From Stieleria magnilauensis (GTDB lineage Bacteria > Planctomycetota > Planctomycetia > Pirellulales > Pirellulaceae): a DNA stretch of 64,000 nucleotides. The stretch is from NCBI GenBank assembly GCA_007753675.1, contig CP036432.1, positions 9,953,381 through 10,017,380 of the forward strand, given 5' to 3'. Position numbers and translations under genes: made by a program. The notes beneath the pieces were generated by a model, which was not told where the DNA came from, made no database searches, and saw only the letters and a list, made by a program, of their open reading frames with translations. Shown in pieces: positions 53,875 to 63,200 of this stretch (position 1 is its first letter; every line of letters begins with the position of its first letter).

Positions 53875-55503
53875 TCACTCCATCTGGTCGAACCGGCCCT
53901 GCTGACGCCAACGGATTCCCGCCACGTGAACCATCACGGTCAGGAACGCGATGGTGCCTCCGATGAACAACAACGACATCAAAATCACTTCGTCGCCGGC
54001 GATCTTGGACAGATAACCCTGCGTCACCGCGCCGGTTTCCGGATCGGTTTTATCCAACACGTTTTCCCAGGCGAACGCGATGAAGATCACGCCCAGGTAA
54101 ACGGGCACGACGTACTTCAACATGTACTGCACCACGGTCGGAATTCTCATGTGTGACCCCTGACTGGATTCTTTTGCACCCTGTTCGATCCCAAACACCC
54201 AGCCGTAGATCACCGCTTGGACCATCGCGAGCACGAAGATCAAGAACGTGCCGACCCAGAAATCGAACGTGTCGAGTGCTTTCAGTCCCGCGGAAAAGTA
54301 CATCACAAATCCGCTGCCCGACAGCGAGATGATGCCCAACAGCGACACCGACGCACCACGCTGCATCCCGAAACCTTCTTCGAAGAACGCGATCACCGGC
54401 TGCAGCATCGACAAACTGCTGGTGATCGCGGCCAGGAACAACATGAAGAACCACAAGAACCCGAAGAACTGTCCGGCCGGCATCTGCGCGAACACATTGG
54501 GCAGCGCGGTGAACCCCAGGCCGAACGTCCCCTGATCCCCCGCCGCCGCGCCGAGAAAGATGAACGCGGCCGGCAGCGTGATCAGGCCGCCCAAGCAGAC
54601 TTCGAAAAACTCGTTCATGCCGCAAGCGGTCAATCCGCTGAGCACCACGTCGTCTTTTTTCTTCAGGTAGCTGGCGTAGTTGACGATCACCCCGAATCCG
54701 ACCGACAGCGAGAAAAAGATCTGGCCGGAGGCGGCGAGCCACGTCTTGGAATCCAACAAGGCCGAGAAATCAGGGTTCCACATGAATCCCAATCCTGCAT
54801 TCACTTTGTCGGCCGGCAAGGTCAGCACCCTGACCAGCACGCACAGGGCACACACGACCATCAACGGAATCGCATAGCGACAGAACGTCTCGATCCCCTT
54901 GGCGACGCCTCGGTAAATAAAAATGAAGTTGATCACAAAGGTGATCATCACGAAGTACAGCAGCGACGACTCGCCCCGGAACGCGGCGCCGTTTTGCCCC
55001 TCGCCGCTGCCGACAAAGCTGCCGAAAAACGAACCGTACGCCTCGGCGTCTTCGCCGAGCATCAGGGATCCGTTCAAGTACGAGAACGCATACGCCAGAC
55101 ACCAAGCCTCGATCACGACGTAATACATGTAGATCACCAGCGGAATCAGCAGTGCCGGAACCGCCAGGTAGCGTGCCTTGGCGTTGCGGCATACGACGCT
55201 AAAGATCCCTGGTGACGAATTGAAACCATGATGCCCGCCATATCGCCCCATCGTCCATTCGGCCCAACACAGCGGGATGCCCAGGACCAACAACGAGATA
55301 AAGTAGGGCAGCAAGAACGCGCCGCCACCGTTTTGAGCGGCTTGGCCGGGGAACCTCAAGAAGTTGCCCAGCCCCACCGCCGAACCGGCGACGGCCAAGA
55401 TCACGCCGATCCGAGTCCCCCACTGTTCATTGCTGCCGTGTTGCGAAGCCGTCTGGTTTTCGGATGAATTTTCCACGTCTTTCCAGTCTTTGGATCGGGA
55501 CAT
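53875..55503 (-). CDS. Sodium-dependent symporter of the NSS (SNF) family
   Basis: 542 residues. After a hydrophilic N-terminus of about 30 residues come the NSS signature helices: TM1 with [17 protein letters not shown] then [20 protein letters not shown] (usually W where F stands). About 12 membrane helices follow. The unwound TM1/TM6 type Na+ and substrate site is expected here. Substrates are usually amino acids or related small amines. The small MetS-like gene follows 55 bp after the stop, as in MetPS importers, so an amino-acid importer is likely. Nothing suggests truncation. Confidence 0.92.
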   Translation of the reverse strand: MSRSKDWKDVENSSENQTASQHGSNEQWGTRIGVILAVAGSAVGLGNFLRFPGQAAQNGGGAFLLPYFISLLVLGIPLCWAEWTMGRYGGHHGFNSSPGIFSVVCRNAKARYLAVPALLIPLVIYMYYVVIEAWCLAYAFSYLNGSLMLGEDAEAYGSFFGSFVGSGEGQNGAAFRGESSLLYFVMITFVINFIFIYRGVAKGIETFCRYAIPLMVVCALCVLVRVLTLPADKVNAGLGFMWNPDFSALLDSKTWLAASGQIFFSLSVGFGVIVNYASYLKKKDDVVLSGLTACGMNEFFEVCLGGLITLPAAFIFLGAAAGDQGTFGLGFTALPNVFAQMPAGQFFGFLWFFMLFLAAITSSLSMLQPVIAFFEEGFGMQRGASVSLLGIISLSGSGFVMYFSAGLKALDTFDFWVGTFLIFVLAMVQAVIYGWVFGIEQGAKESSQGSHMRIPTVVQYMLKYVVPVYLGVIFIAFAWENVLDKTDPETGAVTQGYLSKIAGDEVILMSLLFIGGTIAFLTVMVHVAGIRWRQQGRFDQME

Positions 55504-55592
55504 GCGGACAGGCGAGACGTCAGTTTAGCCAGCAAAGCGTATTTTTGGGCAGGCGGATGTGTGAAAAGCTGTCTCGACGTGGCAATGGACAA
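55504..55592. other. Intergenic, nothing recognised
   Basis: Short stretch upstream of the symporter gene start. I see no gene or clear promoter boxes. Confidence 0.4.
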
Positions 55593-55901
55593 TCAACCTC
55601 CCTTGCCGGCGATCCCAAGCCACCCAGCTCGGCGGTAGTCTCGCCCTCCCGTCAAACGCACCGGCACCTGCGTCACCACCTGCGTCACCACCTGCGTCAC
55701 CACCTGCGTCACCACCTGCGGTTCTGCCTTGAAATCCGATCTGGACGAAGCACTCCAGCATCTAACCGGCTCACCAGCGAGTGTCTCCGCAGACGATTCC
55801 GGCGCAGCCGGCGGCGAATCAATCGAAAATCTGCTGACTCTAACGCTAGAGTCAGGAAATCCGAAAAAGATCTGTTCGCCCGACCGCTCGGCCGTCGTCA
55901 A
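55593..55901 (-). CDS. Doubtful small ORF with QVVT tandem repeat
   Basis: 102 residues from a TTG at 55901 whose TGA-overlap (TTGA) couples it to the frame upstream. No family is recognised. Residues about 61-77 are four copies of VVTQ from a 12-bp tandem repeat. Both DNA strands are open across much of the region and the start codon is weak, so this may not be a gene. In favour: the tandem unit is a multiple of three. Confidence 0.3.
   Translation of the reverse strand: MTTAERSGEQIFFGFPDSSVRVSRFSIDSPPAAPESSAETLAGEPVRCWSASSRSDFKAEPQVVTQVVTQVVTQVVTQVPVRLTGGRDYRRAGWLGIAGKGG
55666..55719. repeat. 12-bp tandem repeat (cacctgcgtcac unit)
   Basis: About four and a half copies of a 12-bp unit, in frame with the minus-strand reading VTQV. 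Confidence 0.85.
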
Positions 55902-56089
55902 CCTCTGAGGACGACCAGTCGGTCAATCACGTGGACGCTCCGGACATCGGTGGCAAGGAGACTGCGGCTGAGAGATTCCGGCAGAGCGCTTTGCCAATGC
56001 CGAGCAGAATCCTCGCGCCACAGGACACACCCCAGTGTGGTGATCGCCAGTGTGGTGATCGCCAGTGTGGTGATCGCCAGTGGGATCAT
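55898..56089 (-). CDS. Doubtful small single-span ORF with LAITT repeat
   Basis: 63 residues from the ATG at 56089 (a GTG 29 codons earlier is possible). A hydrophobic N-terminus MIPLAITTLAITTLAITTL made of a 5-residue repeat is followed by GCVLW and a soluble tail. No family is recognised. GGA lies 9-10 nt ahead of the ATG. It overlaps the next small ORF (TTGA). The repeat unit is 15 bp. It may code for a short membrane peptide or nothing. Confidence 0.3.
   Translation of the reverse strand: MIPLAITTLAITTLAITTLGCVLWREDSARHWQSALPESLSRSLLATDVRSVHVIDRLVVLRG
56032..56081. repeat. 15-bp tandem repeat (ccagtgtggtgatcg unit)
   Basis: Three copies and a partial fourth. The minus strand reads AITTL per unit. 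Confidence 0.85.
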
Positions 56090-56192
56090 CGCTTTTTCCA
56101 GGGTGGGGCCGTCGATGGATTGGGGCGGCAACCTGCACGAAGGCCTGGCGAAACCAGAGAGGGTCGAGGCCTTCACAGCGAGTGAAAGAGAG

Positions 56193-56265
56193 TGGTCAGG
56201 GCCGGGCTCGAACCGGCGACACCGGCCTTTTCAGGGCCGTGCTCTACCAACTGAGCTACCTGACC
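56193..56265 (-). tRNA. tRNA-Phe (GAA)
   Basis: 73 nt cloverleaf on the minus strand: acceptor GGTCAGG/CCTGACC, D-arm GCTCAGTTGGTAGAGC, anticodon stem CGGCC/GGCCG with loop CTGAAAA (anticodon GAA), T-arm GCCGG-TTCGAGC-CCGGC, discriminator A. The 3' CCA is not encoded. Confidence 0.95.
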
Positions 56266-56625
56266 AGCTGGAAGATTCATTCGATCTGCGGGGATCCTAG
56301 GGTATGATGCGTGGGTTCGTCAATTGGTTCACTGCGAGACAAATTTCAATTGAGACAACACCGATTGCGGCGGCGACTTTTTGCAGATGCGTCCGACAGC
56401 TTATGATAGCTCGAAAAATCTCTCCAAACGGCGATTTCCTTACCGACGTGACGACCTCGTCAACTTTTCAGACCAATTCCCTGCCTGCACTCGCGGCCAA
56501 TGGGTTTTCCGATCACACTAACGCCCCCGGCAGCCCATCGTCTGGCAGGCCGTCGTCCCGTTCGGGTCGAGACACGCATCACGAATTCCGGCCGCACGAG
56601 CAGGGACGGAGGTAGCTAAAAAAAG
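56266..56625. other. Intergenic region between tRNA-Phe and the ExbB/ExbD operon
   Basis: 360 bp with promoters expected for both the minus-strand tRNA and the plus-strand operon. GGAGGT at 56608-56613 is a Shine-Dalgarno 12 nt before the first operon ATG. No other feature is seen. Confidence 0.5.
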
Positions 56626-57552
56626 ATGTCAACCATCGTCGAGCAGGAAGAAAAATCGGACCAAATGGAAGCGGCCCGGCTGGAGCGGGAGCTCGAGCGC
56701 GAAAAACTCAAGCTCAGCCGCTTCGACTCGGTGACCTCGCTGTTCCTGGCCTTGATCCTGTTTCTCGGCGCGTTCGTGTTCATGATGTTCGTCGTCTGGC
56801 TGCTCAGCGGGGAACCCAAACCGATCGCGTTGGCACCGATCATCGAAAACCCGCCCGGCCGCGGTGAAAACCCGGAGGGTTTCGAGCGTGATTTCGAACC
56901 ACCGGGGGCCGAAGAGGTGGAGGATTTGATGGAACCGACGCTGGCCGACACGATCGAGGCGGTCACCGACGCGGTCAGCAGCGTGGCCGCTTCGCTGACG
57001 ACCGCCGACACCAACGCCACCGCCTCGACGCAGGGCACCGGCCAGGGGGACAGCCGACCGCCGGGACCGATGGGTGAGGGGGACGACATCATCGGCCGCT
57101 GGGAGCGCTGGGAGCTGACGTTCAACGCCAAAGGCAAGAATGACTACGCCAAACAATTGGATTTTTACAAAATCGAACTGGCCGCCTTCGGGGGCGGTGG
57201 CCCCAACGTCATTGAGATGGCCAACAACTTATCCACCTCGCCGACCAAGCGAGTCAACACGCAGCCCAAAACCGAAGAACGGCTGTACTTTTCATGGAAA
57301 CTCTCCAACCCGCTGCTGCAGTTTGACCGCCAGCTGCTCACCGCCGCCGGCATCCAGGTCAACGGCCGAAATGTGATCCGCTTTGTCCCCAAGGATCTGG
57401 AAAACCAGTTGGCCAACATGGAAAAGCAGTACGCCGAAGAAAAAGGAAAAAAATTCCCCCACTCGATCGCCAAAACCGTCTTCGAAAGCACCGTCGACGG
57501 TGGCGGCTACTCCTTCAGCATCGTCAGTCAACGTTACCGAAAGGGTTACTGA
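56626..57552 (+). CDS. TonB-like single-span envelope protein of unknown family
   Basis: 308 residues. A short charged coiled-coil-like N-terminus (about 6-32, AARLERELEREKLKLSRF) is followed by one membrane helix (about 36-60, SLFLALILFLGAFVFMMFVV). The long outer part holds an acidic, Pro/Gly-rich linker (about 65-150), then a compact end with DDIIGRWERWELTFNAKGKN and YKIELAAFGGGGPNVIEMAN. This layout fits a TonB or TolA-like partner of ExbB/ExbD, and it heads their operon. No TonB C-terminal domain signature is visible, so the analogy is by position and topology. GGAGGT lies 12 nt ahead of the ATG. The next gene follows after 164 bp. Confidence 0.8.
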   Translation: MSTIVEQEEKSDQMEAARLERELEREKLKLSRFDSVTSLFLALILFLGAFVFMMFVVWLLSGEPKPIALAPIIENPPGRGENPEGFERDFEPPGAEEVEDLMEPTLADTIEAVTDAVSSVAASLTTADTNATASTQGTGQGDSRPPGPMGEGDDIIGRWERWELTFNAKGKNDYAKQLDFYKIELAAFGGGGPNVIEMANNLSTSPTKRVNTQPKTEERLYFSWKLSNPLLQFDRQLLTAAGIQVNGRNVIRFVPKDLENQLANMEKQYAEEKGKKFPHSIAKTVFESTVDGGGYSFSIVSQRYRKGY

Positions 57553-57716
57553 GCTGATCGACGGGGGGAAACCGATCGTCCGGGAGATTCCCTGGCAGAA
57601 TCGACCGTACGAACGACCGTGTAGAACCAAGGTTCGGCTGAAATGGTCCAGCCCGACCGATCGCCCTGCCACCCAAACGAAACCTCTCAACTCATCAATC
57701 AACGGGAAAGACACGA

Positions 57717-58373
57717 ATGTCAATGATCCTTGCGTATTCGCTTTTCAACATGATCGCCGATGCGACCTACCTCGCACTCGCGGCGGTGGCACTTTGGGGG
57801 TTGTACTGCATCGTCGTCGTCTGGAATCGCGTCGGACAAAAACGGTTCAAGTCCGAAGACGAACAAGACCAGTTCCTCGACGACGTGGAACAGATGATTC
57901 AAGCCGGCGATTTCGAAGGCACCATCGATTACTGCGAAGGCGACGCGCGGGCGTTGCCCCAGATCATCGAATTGGCCGTCAGCCATCGCAACCTGGGGTA
58001 CAACCGAGCCCGCAAGTTCATGATGGACCGGTTCCAGCGTGACGTCATGAGCGATCTGGATTATCGACTCAGCTGGGTCGGCACCGTGATCAAAGCCGCT
58101 CCGATGATCGGGTTGTTCGGAACCGTCTTCGGCATGATGGGCGCGTTCCAAACCCTGGCCACCGCCGAGTCGGTCGAGCCGAGCAAGCTGGCCGGCGATA
58201 TCCGTGTCGCACTGGTGACGACCGCCAGCGGATTGGCGATCGCCATCCCGCTGATGATCCTGGTCGCCAACGTCAACATTCGAATCGCCAAGATGGAAGA
58301 CCTGGTCGGATCCGGGCTCAGCCGTTTCATGGACGCCTTCAAAGCCGGACTCGCTCGCAGCGGGGGACGCTAA
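57717..58373 (+). CDS. MotA/TolQ/ExbB proton-channel family protein
   Basis: 218 residues with three membrane segments (about 12-34, 120-142, 164-186), the usual TolQ/ExbB topology. Conserved stretches are the first cytoplasmic domain (EQDQFLDDVEQMIQAGDFEG), the long helix with WVGTVIKAAPMIGLFGTVFGM and the third segment TTASGLAIAIPLMIL, typical of the family. With ExbD partners it should form a proton-motive-force-driven inner-membrane motor. The ATG is at 57717. Three ExbD-like genes follow closely, but only one ExbB-like gene is present, so one channel may be shared by several ExbD types. Confidence 0.92.
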   Translation: MSMILAYSLFNMIADATYLALAAVALWGLYCIVVVWNRVGQKRFKSEDEQDQFLDDVEQMIQAGDFEGTIDYCEGDARALPQIIELAVSHRNLGYNRARKFMMDRFQRDVMSDLDYRLSWVGTVIKAAPMIGLFGTVFGMMGAFQTLATAESVEPSKLAGDIRVALVTTASGLAIAIPLMILVANVNIRIAKMEDLVGSGLSRFMDAFKAGLARSGGR

Positions 58374-58379
58374 CGCATC

Positions 58380-58868
58380 ATGAGTAGCGTGATCGAGGAA
58401 CCTGACATCGAGGAAGATGATGATTTCCAAATGCCTCGCAAAAAGCGAGACGAAGACGAAATGGACATCACCCCGATGATCGACATCACCTTCTTGTTGC
58501 TGATCTTTTTTGTCGTCTGTTCCAAAATGGATCCGACCCAGATGGGGAAGATCCCCGAAGCACAAAACGGTATCGCCATCAGCGCCAAAGAGTCGGCGGT
58601 CGTGTTCATCGAACCGGCCGGCAAAGACAAGGTCATCCTGAAACGAATCGACGGAACCGAATTCAGCAGCGACGAAGAAACCCAAACGACCGAATTGATC
58701 GAATACATCACCGAAGAACTCAAGACCACCCGCGGGGAAGAAAAAAACCACGTGATGATCATGGGCGACGGCGAAGTCACGGTCGGCGAGGTGACGCGTG
58801 TGCAGAAAATCATCGGCGACGCGTTTGAAGACATTTCGTCCACCTACATCGCGGTCAAAGAACTATGA
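58380..58868 (+). CDS. ExbD-like biopolymer transport protein 1
   Basis: 162 residues. An acidic N-terminus is followed by the membrane helix MDITPMIDITFLLLIFFVVC (about 28-47), with Asp35 at the place of the proton-carrying Asp of ExbD/TolR. A periplasmic domain of the ExbD fold follows. It starts 6 nt after the ExbB-like stop, and its own stop overlaps the next ATG (ATGA), so translation is coupled. Confidence 0.92.
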   Translation: MSSVIEEPDIEEDDDFQMPRKKRDEDEMDITPMIDITFLLLIFFVVCSKMDPTQMGKIPEAQNGIAISAKESAVVFIEPAGKDKVILKRIDGTEFSSDEETQTTELIEYITEELKTTRGEEKNHVMIMGDGEVTVGEVTRVQKIIGDAFEDISSTYIAVKEL

Positions 58869-59290
58869 CGCGCCGCAACGAATCCGAACTCGACCTGACG
58901 CCGATGATCGACGTCACGTTTTTGATCCTGATTTTTTTCATGGTCACCGCATCGTTTTCGATGCAGCGTGCGATCGAGACGCCGAACCCGGAAAACGACC
59001 AGGCCAGCCGGGAGGCCGTCGTCCGCGACCACAATCCGTTGCGTTTGCACGTCGACCGACATGGCAGTTTCTTGTTGATGGCAACCGACTGGCAAAAGGA
59101 ACTGGTCGGCAAACAGGAATTGGTGAGCGAACTGGCGGCCGCAAAACGCGCCACGCCGATGACATCCGACCTGCGGATCGAAGTCGAATCGGCGGCCCGG
59201 TTACAGGCCCTGGTGGATGCGATGGATGCCGCAACGATCGCCGGATTCCAACAGTTTCAGCTGACCGAAATCGCGTCCGAATTGATTTAG
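58865..59290 (+). CDS. ExbD-like biopolymer transport protein 2
   Basis: 141 residues, the shortest of the three. It starts inside the end of gene 1 (ATGA overlap). N-terminal SELDLTPMIDVTFLILIFFM has Asp16 at the proton site, and a periplasmic part follows (about 38-141). Its sequence differs from protein 1 beyond the helix, so it is a diverged paralogue. Confidence 0.92.
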   Translation: MTRRNESELDLTPMIDVTFLILIFFMVTASFSMQRAIETPNPENDQASREAVVRDHNPLRLHVDRHGSFLLMATDWQKELVGKQELVSELAAAKRATPMTSDLRIEVESAARLQALVDAMDAATIAGFQQFQLTEIASELI

Positions 59291-59319
59291 ACACACAGCT
59301 CCTCTTCTCGTCCCAACGC

Positions 59320-60111
59320 ATGTCGATTCCAGTTACCTGTCCCCAGTGCGGTGCCACGAACAAAGTCAACGATTCGTTGGCCGGTCGTCGTGTGCGCTGC
59401 CCGCAGTGCGACACGGCGGTTCACGTCCCCGAAGCCGACCTGGGCACCGCTCCGCCGCCCCTGCCTGGCCCATCCGATGCGTCTGGCCCATCCGATGCGG
59501 CAGAGGCCGACCCCGTGGTGGTCGCCGCGACGCCCGTCGAAGCGGTTGCGCCCCCCGCGGCAGCCCCATCGCCGCCGACTGACAGGCCGCCGAGGGACAG
59601 GCCGGCAACACCGGTCGGGCCCGCGCCCGCCGCCCCCTTGGCGGGACTGGACGACGATGACGATGACGAACCGATCTTCCAAAAAACCAAACGGGAAGAA
59701 GAAGAGCTGGACATGACCCCGATGGTCGACGTCACGTTCCTGCTGCTGATCTTCTTCATGGTGACCGCGGCGTTCAGTCTGCAAAAATCGATCGAAATGC
59801 CGCGGCAACAAACCGACGCCCCGAGCACCACGGTCGTCGAAGAGGAAGAGGAAGACTTGGAAATGGTCGAAGTCCAAGTCGACGAATTCGGATCCTTCCT
59901 GGTCCTGGCAACGGACTGGCAAGAGGAAACGCCCGGCAAACAAAACCTGATCACGACGCTCAAGCGCGCCAACGAAAGCGGCAATCCGGCAAGGTTGGTC
60001 ATCAAAGTTCACGAACTGTGCAAGCTGCAGTACCTGGTCGACGCGATGGACGCCGGAACGATCGCCGGATTCACCGAAACCCAGGTCACCCAAGTCGAGG
60101 AATTCGACTAG
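59320..60111 (+). CDS. ExbD-like protein 3 with N-terminal zinc ribbon
   Basis: 263 residues. The start at ATG 59320 puts a zinc ribbon at the N-terminus: C7-PQ-C10 and C27-PQ-C30 with the GATNKVNDSLAGRRVR spacer, as in the MJ0042-type finger common in planctomycetes and other bacteria. A Pro/Ala-rich linker (about 40-118) and the ExbD helix LDMTPMVDVTFLLLIFFM (about 130-147, Asp137) follow, then a periplasmic domain (ELTQVTQVEEFD end). The ribbon must face the cytoplasm. A longer frame starting earlier would overlap the two upstream genes and is rejected. A fusion of zinc ribbon and ExbD suggests binding of a cytoplasmic partner or sensing. It sits 29 nt after gene 2 and 97 nt before the PQQ gene. 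Confidence 0.9.
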   Translation: MSIPVTCPQCGATNKVNDSLAGRRVRCPQCDTAVHVPEADLGTAPPPLPGPSDASGPSDAAEADPVVVAATPVEAVAPPAAAPSPPTDRPPRDRPATPVGPAPAAPLAGLDDDDDDEPIFQKTKREEEELDMTPMVDVTFLLLIFFMVTAAFSLQKSIEMPRQQTDAPSTTVVEEEEEDLEMVEVQVDEFGSFLVLATDWQEETPGKQNLITTLKRANESGNPARLVIKVHELCKLQYLVDAMDAGTIAGFTETQVTQVEEFD

Positions 60112-60208
60112 TGCCGCTTTCGATTTGTTTCGGTCACCATGGACACAACACGTGGCGGTACGGCGGATCGCTCGTCAACCACTTCTCGTAACCACTCTTT
60201 TTATCACG

Positions 60209-63200
60209 ATGCTTGCTAACGAACTGATCGATCAACTGGAACGACGTGGTCTGCTGGACCAGGAGATCATCGAAGCGCTGCGCGAACAACTGGACCAGGG
60301 CGGCGCACGGGTGACCCCCGAAGCGGTCGCAAAATTGCTGGTCGACAACGGGCAACTGACCCGTTTCCAAGCGACCAAGTTGATCGGCGAAATCCGCAGC
60401 GGCGAGTACGCCGACGACGCGACGATCGCCGCGGCGGAAGTCGTGGAAGACGACTTGGTCGCGATCGACGACGACGACGATGCGGACGAAGTCCAAGCCG
60501 TCGAGGCGATCCCGGTCGAAACGACCGCCGAGCCGTTCGCCGAATTCGAACCCGTCGAAGCCGAAGCGGTCCCCGTCCAAGCCGTTCCCGTCGCCGACAA
60601 CGACTTGCTCTCCGAAGCCCCCCAGCGCGAACGCCCCCGCGCCCGACGCACCAAACCCGCCCCCCAAGAAAACCAGTGGGACTCCTTCAAGATCTACGGG
60701 TTCTTGGGGATCATCGGATTCCTGCTCCTGTCCGGCGGCGGCCTCTATTGGATCCTCTCCCGCGGCAACGCAGACGAACGCATCCAGATCGCCAACGAGC
60801 TTTACGACAATCAAAACTACACGCCGGCTCAAGAGAAATACCTGGAGTTTCTCGATTCGTTCGGCAACGCCAATGAACACAGTTCCCTGGCGCGGACCCG
60901 CGTGATCATGACCGAACTGTATCGCGCCGAAGGCATGACCGATCCGACCTACGCGACGGAATTGGCGCGAGAAAAGCTGCCCGAGATCGAAGACGAAGAG
61001 GGGCTCAACGAAGAGCGTGGCAACTTGGCCGCGCTGTTGGTCAAGATCGCCGAAAACATCGTCAACGAAGCCAACGAAAAATCGGAAACCACCGCCAAAC
61101 GAGAGCTCTTGAACAAGCTGGAAGAGCAGATCGAGTTGACCAACAACCCGCAATACATGACCGGCGCGATGCGGACGACGCTCTCCGGACGACTCAAAGA
61201 AATCGACGAAGCACGGGGCCGCGTCGAACGCGAAATCAACCGCAACGAACAACTCGATGCCGCGGTCGATCAAATGACCGCCTTGCTCGCCGAAAAGAAA
61301 ACCAAGGAAGCGTACGATGTTCGCTACGAACTGCTCCGCTCCTTTCCCGAACTCGGCGACAACGAACGGCTGGCCACGCTGATCGCCAAGGCCAGCGAGA
61401 TTCAACAGCAACTGGTCGAAACCACTGCGGCGTTGCCCCAGCGGATCGAAGCCGAAACGCAAACCGACTTGAACCCGATCGTGTTGAACGCACGCTCGGG
61501 TGATCGCGTCCCCGACTTGCGTGACGAAGTGATCTTCATTCGAACCAAAGGCAGTGTGTTGGCCTTCAACGGCGAAGACGGCACGCTGCTGTGGCGGCGC
61601 TACGTCGGGAACTCCCTGGCCCACAGCCCGATCCGCCTGGACGGCGGCACCGCGGTGTTGCTGACCGGATCGAGCGACCTGTCGGTGGAACGCTGCGACG
61701 GACGCAGCGGTGAGGTCGATTGGCGTGTCAAGATCGGCGAAGCGTTCAACCAACCGGTTGTCAGCGACAACGACATTTTTATCTCGACCAAGTCCGGACG
61801 ATTGATCGAGCTGGACGCGACGACCGGTGACGCCAAATGGGCACAGCAGATCCCCCAATCGCTGGAGGTCGGACCGGGTGTCGACGACCGCGCCGCAATC
61901 GCCTACATCCCCGGCGACCACAGCAACCTGTACGTGCTGGACAGCAACAACGGCGACAGCATCCAAAGCTATTACGTCGGGCACAAAGCGGGCACCATCG
62001 CGGTGCCGCCCACGCCGCTGCTGGAACACCTGTTTGTGATCGAAAACAAAGGCCCCGAGTATTGCCTGGTTCACATCCTGGGCGTGGACGAAAACGGCGC
62101 GAACGTGACCAAGGTCCAGGACCCGGTGCGGATGAGCGGGAACGTGGTCGTGCCGCCGATCGTGGCCCAGCAACGCCGCCTGGTCGTGCTGACCGACCTG
62201 GGCGAAATCTCCGTGTTCGACATCGAAGTCACCAGTGAAACGGACAAGGTCTCCGTCGTCGCCAAACAACTTGCGTCTTACGGAACGCCGACGCTGACAC
62301 AGATGGCCGTCGGCCGCAGTCAAATGTGGACCACCGGATCGCGGATCGGACGCTACGAGCTGCAAGTCAACCGCGCCCGAGTCGTCCCGGACTGGTTCAA
62401 ACACGAAGGCGACATGTTTGTCGGACAACCGCTGGCGATCGGCGATGCACTGGTGCACGCACGACAGCTGCGGGGCACCTCGGGCATCCGGGTCTCGGCG
62501 GTCGATCCCAAAACGGGCGAGGAACTGTGGCGCAATGACATCGGTGCCCCCGTCGCCATGCTTCGCCGTGCCGACGCGGGCGTGCACGCCTTGACCACCC
62601 AAGCGGCCCTGTTTGAATTGGACCGATCGGCGATCGCAACCGGTGCCACGCGGGCACCGATCGAGAACCGCGGCGGCGTTGGTGTGATCATGCGTTTCGA
62701 AGATCCGCTGAAGATCGACGACAACCGCGCGGTACTGTTGAACAAAGCGGGCGGCGAAGGCGGCCAGCAAGTCGCCGTCTACGATCCGACACGCACGACC
62801 GAAAAACTGCGGCTGGTCAGCTTGAACGTGCTTTCTGGAAAACCCTCCGGACGCGGACTGGTCGCCGGCGGAGGCTTGTTCCTGACACTCGACAACGGTC
62901 GTGCGGTCGTGATGGATTACCAGACGGGATCGCAACTGGGCAACCCCTTCCAGCCGATCGCCAACCCCGTCGAAAAGATCTCGTGGTCCAACGCCGTGCG
63001 GCTTCCCGATGATCCGGGACAAGTCGTCGTCGCCGATAGCCGAGCCGGTCTGTACCGGTTGCGGGTCGGCCCCCGAACGACACCGTTGGCCGAAACCAAA
63101 CTGCCCGCGGCAACGCTGGGAACCATCGCCGGCGTCGACACCACGCTGTTGGCGGCGATCAGTGGACCGGCGGCGGATTTGATCATCGGTCGAGATCTGG

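Noticed and set aside
55666-56081. Tandem repeats as a CRISPR array
   Set aside because: The units are 12 and 15 bp, directly tandem with no spacers.
55464-56300. 278-codon plus-strand frame across the tandem repeats and tRNA
   Set aside because: It runs antisense through the tRNA-Phe gene and both tandem repeats and has no recognisable domain.
57383-58042. 219-codon plus-strand frame overlapping the end of the TonB-like gene and the ExbB-like gene
   Set aside because: Out-of-frame shadow of two real genes, with no domain of its own.
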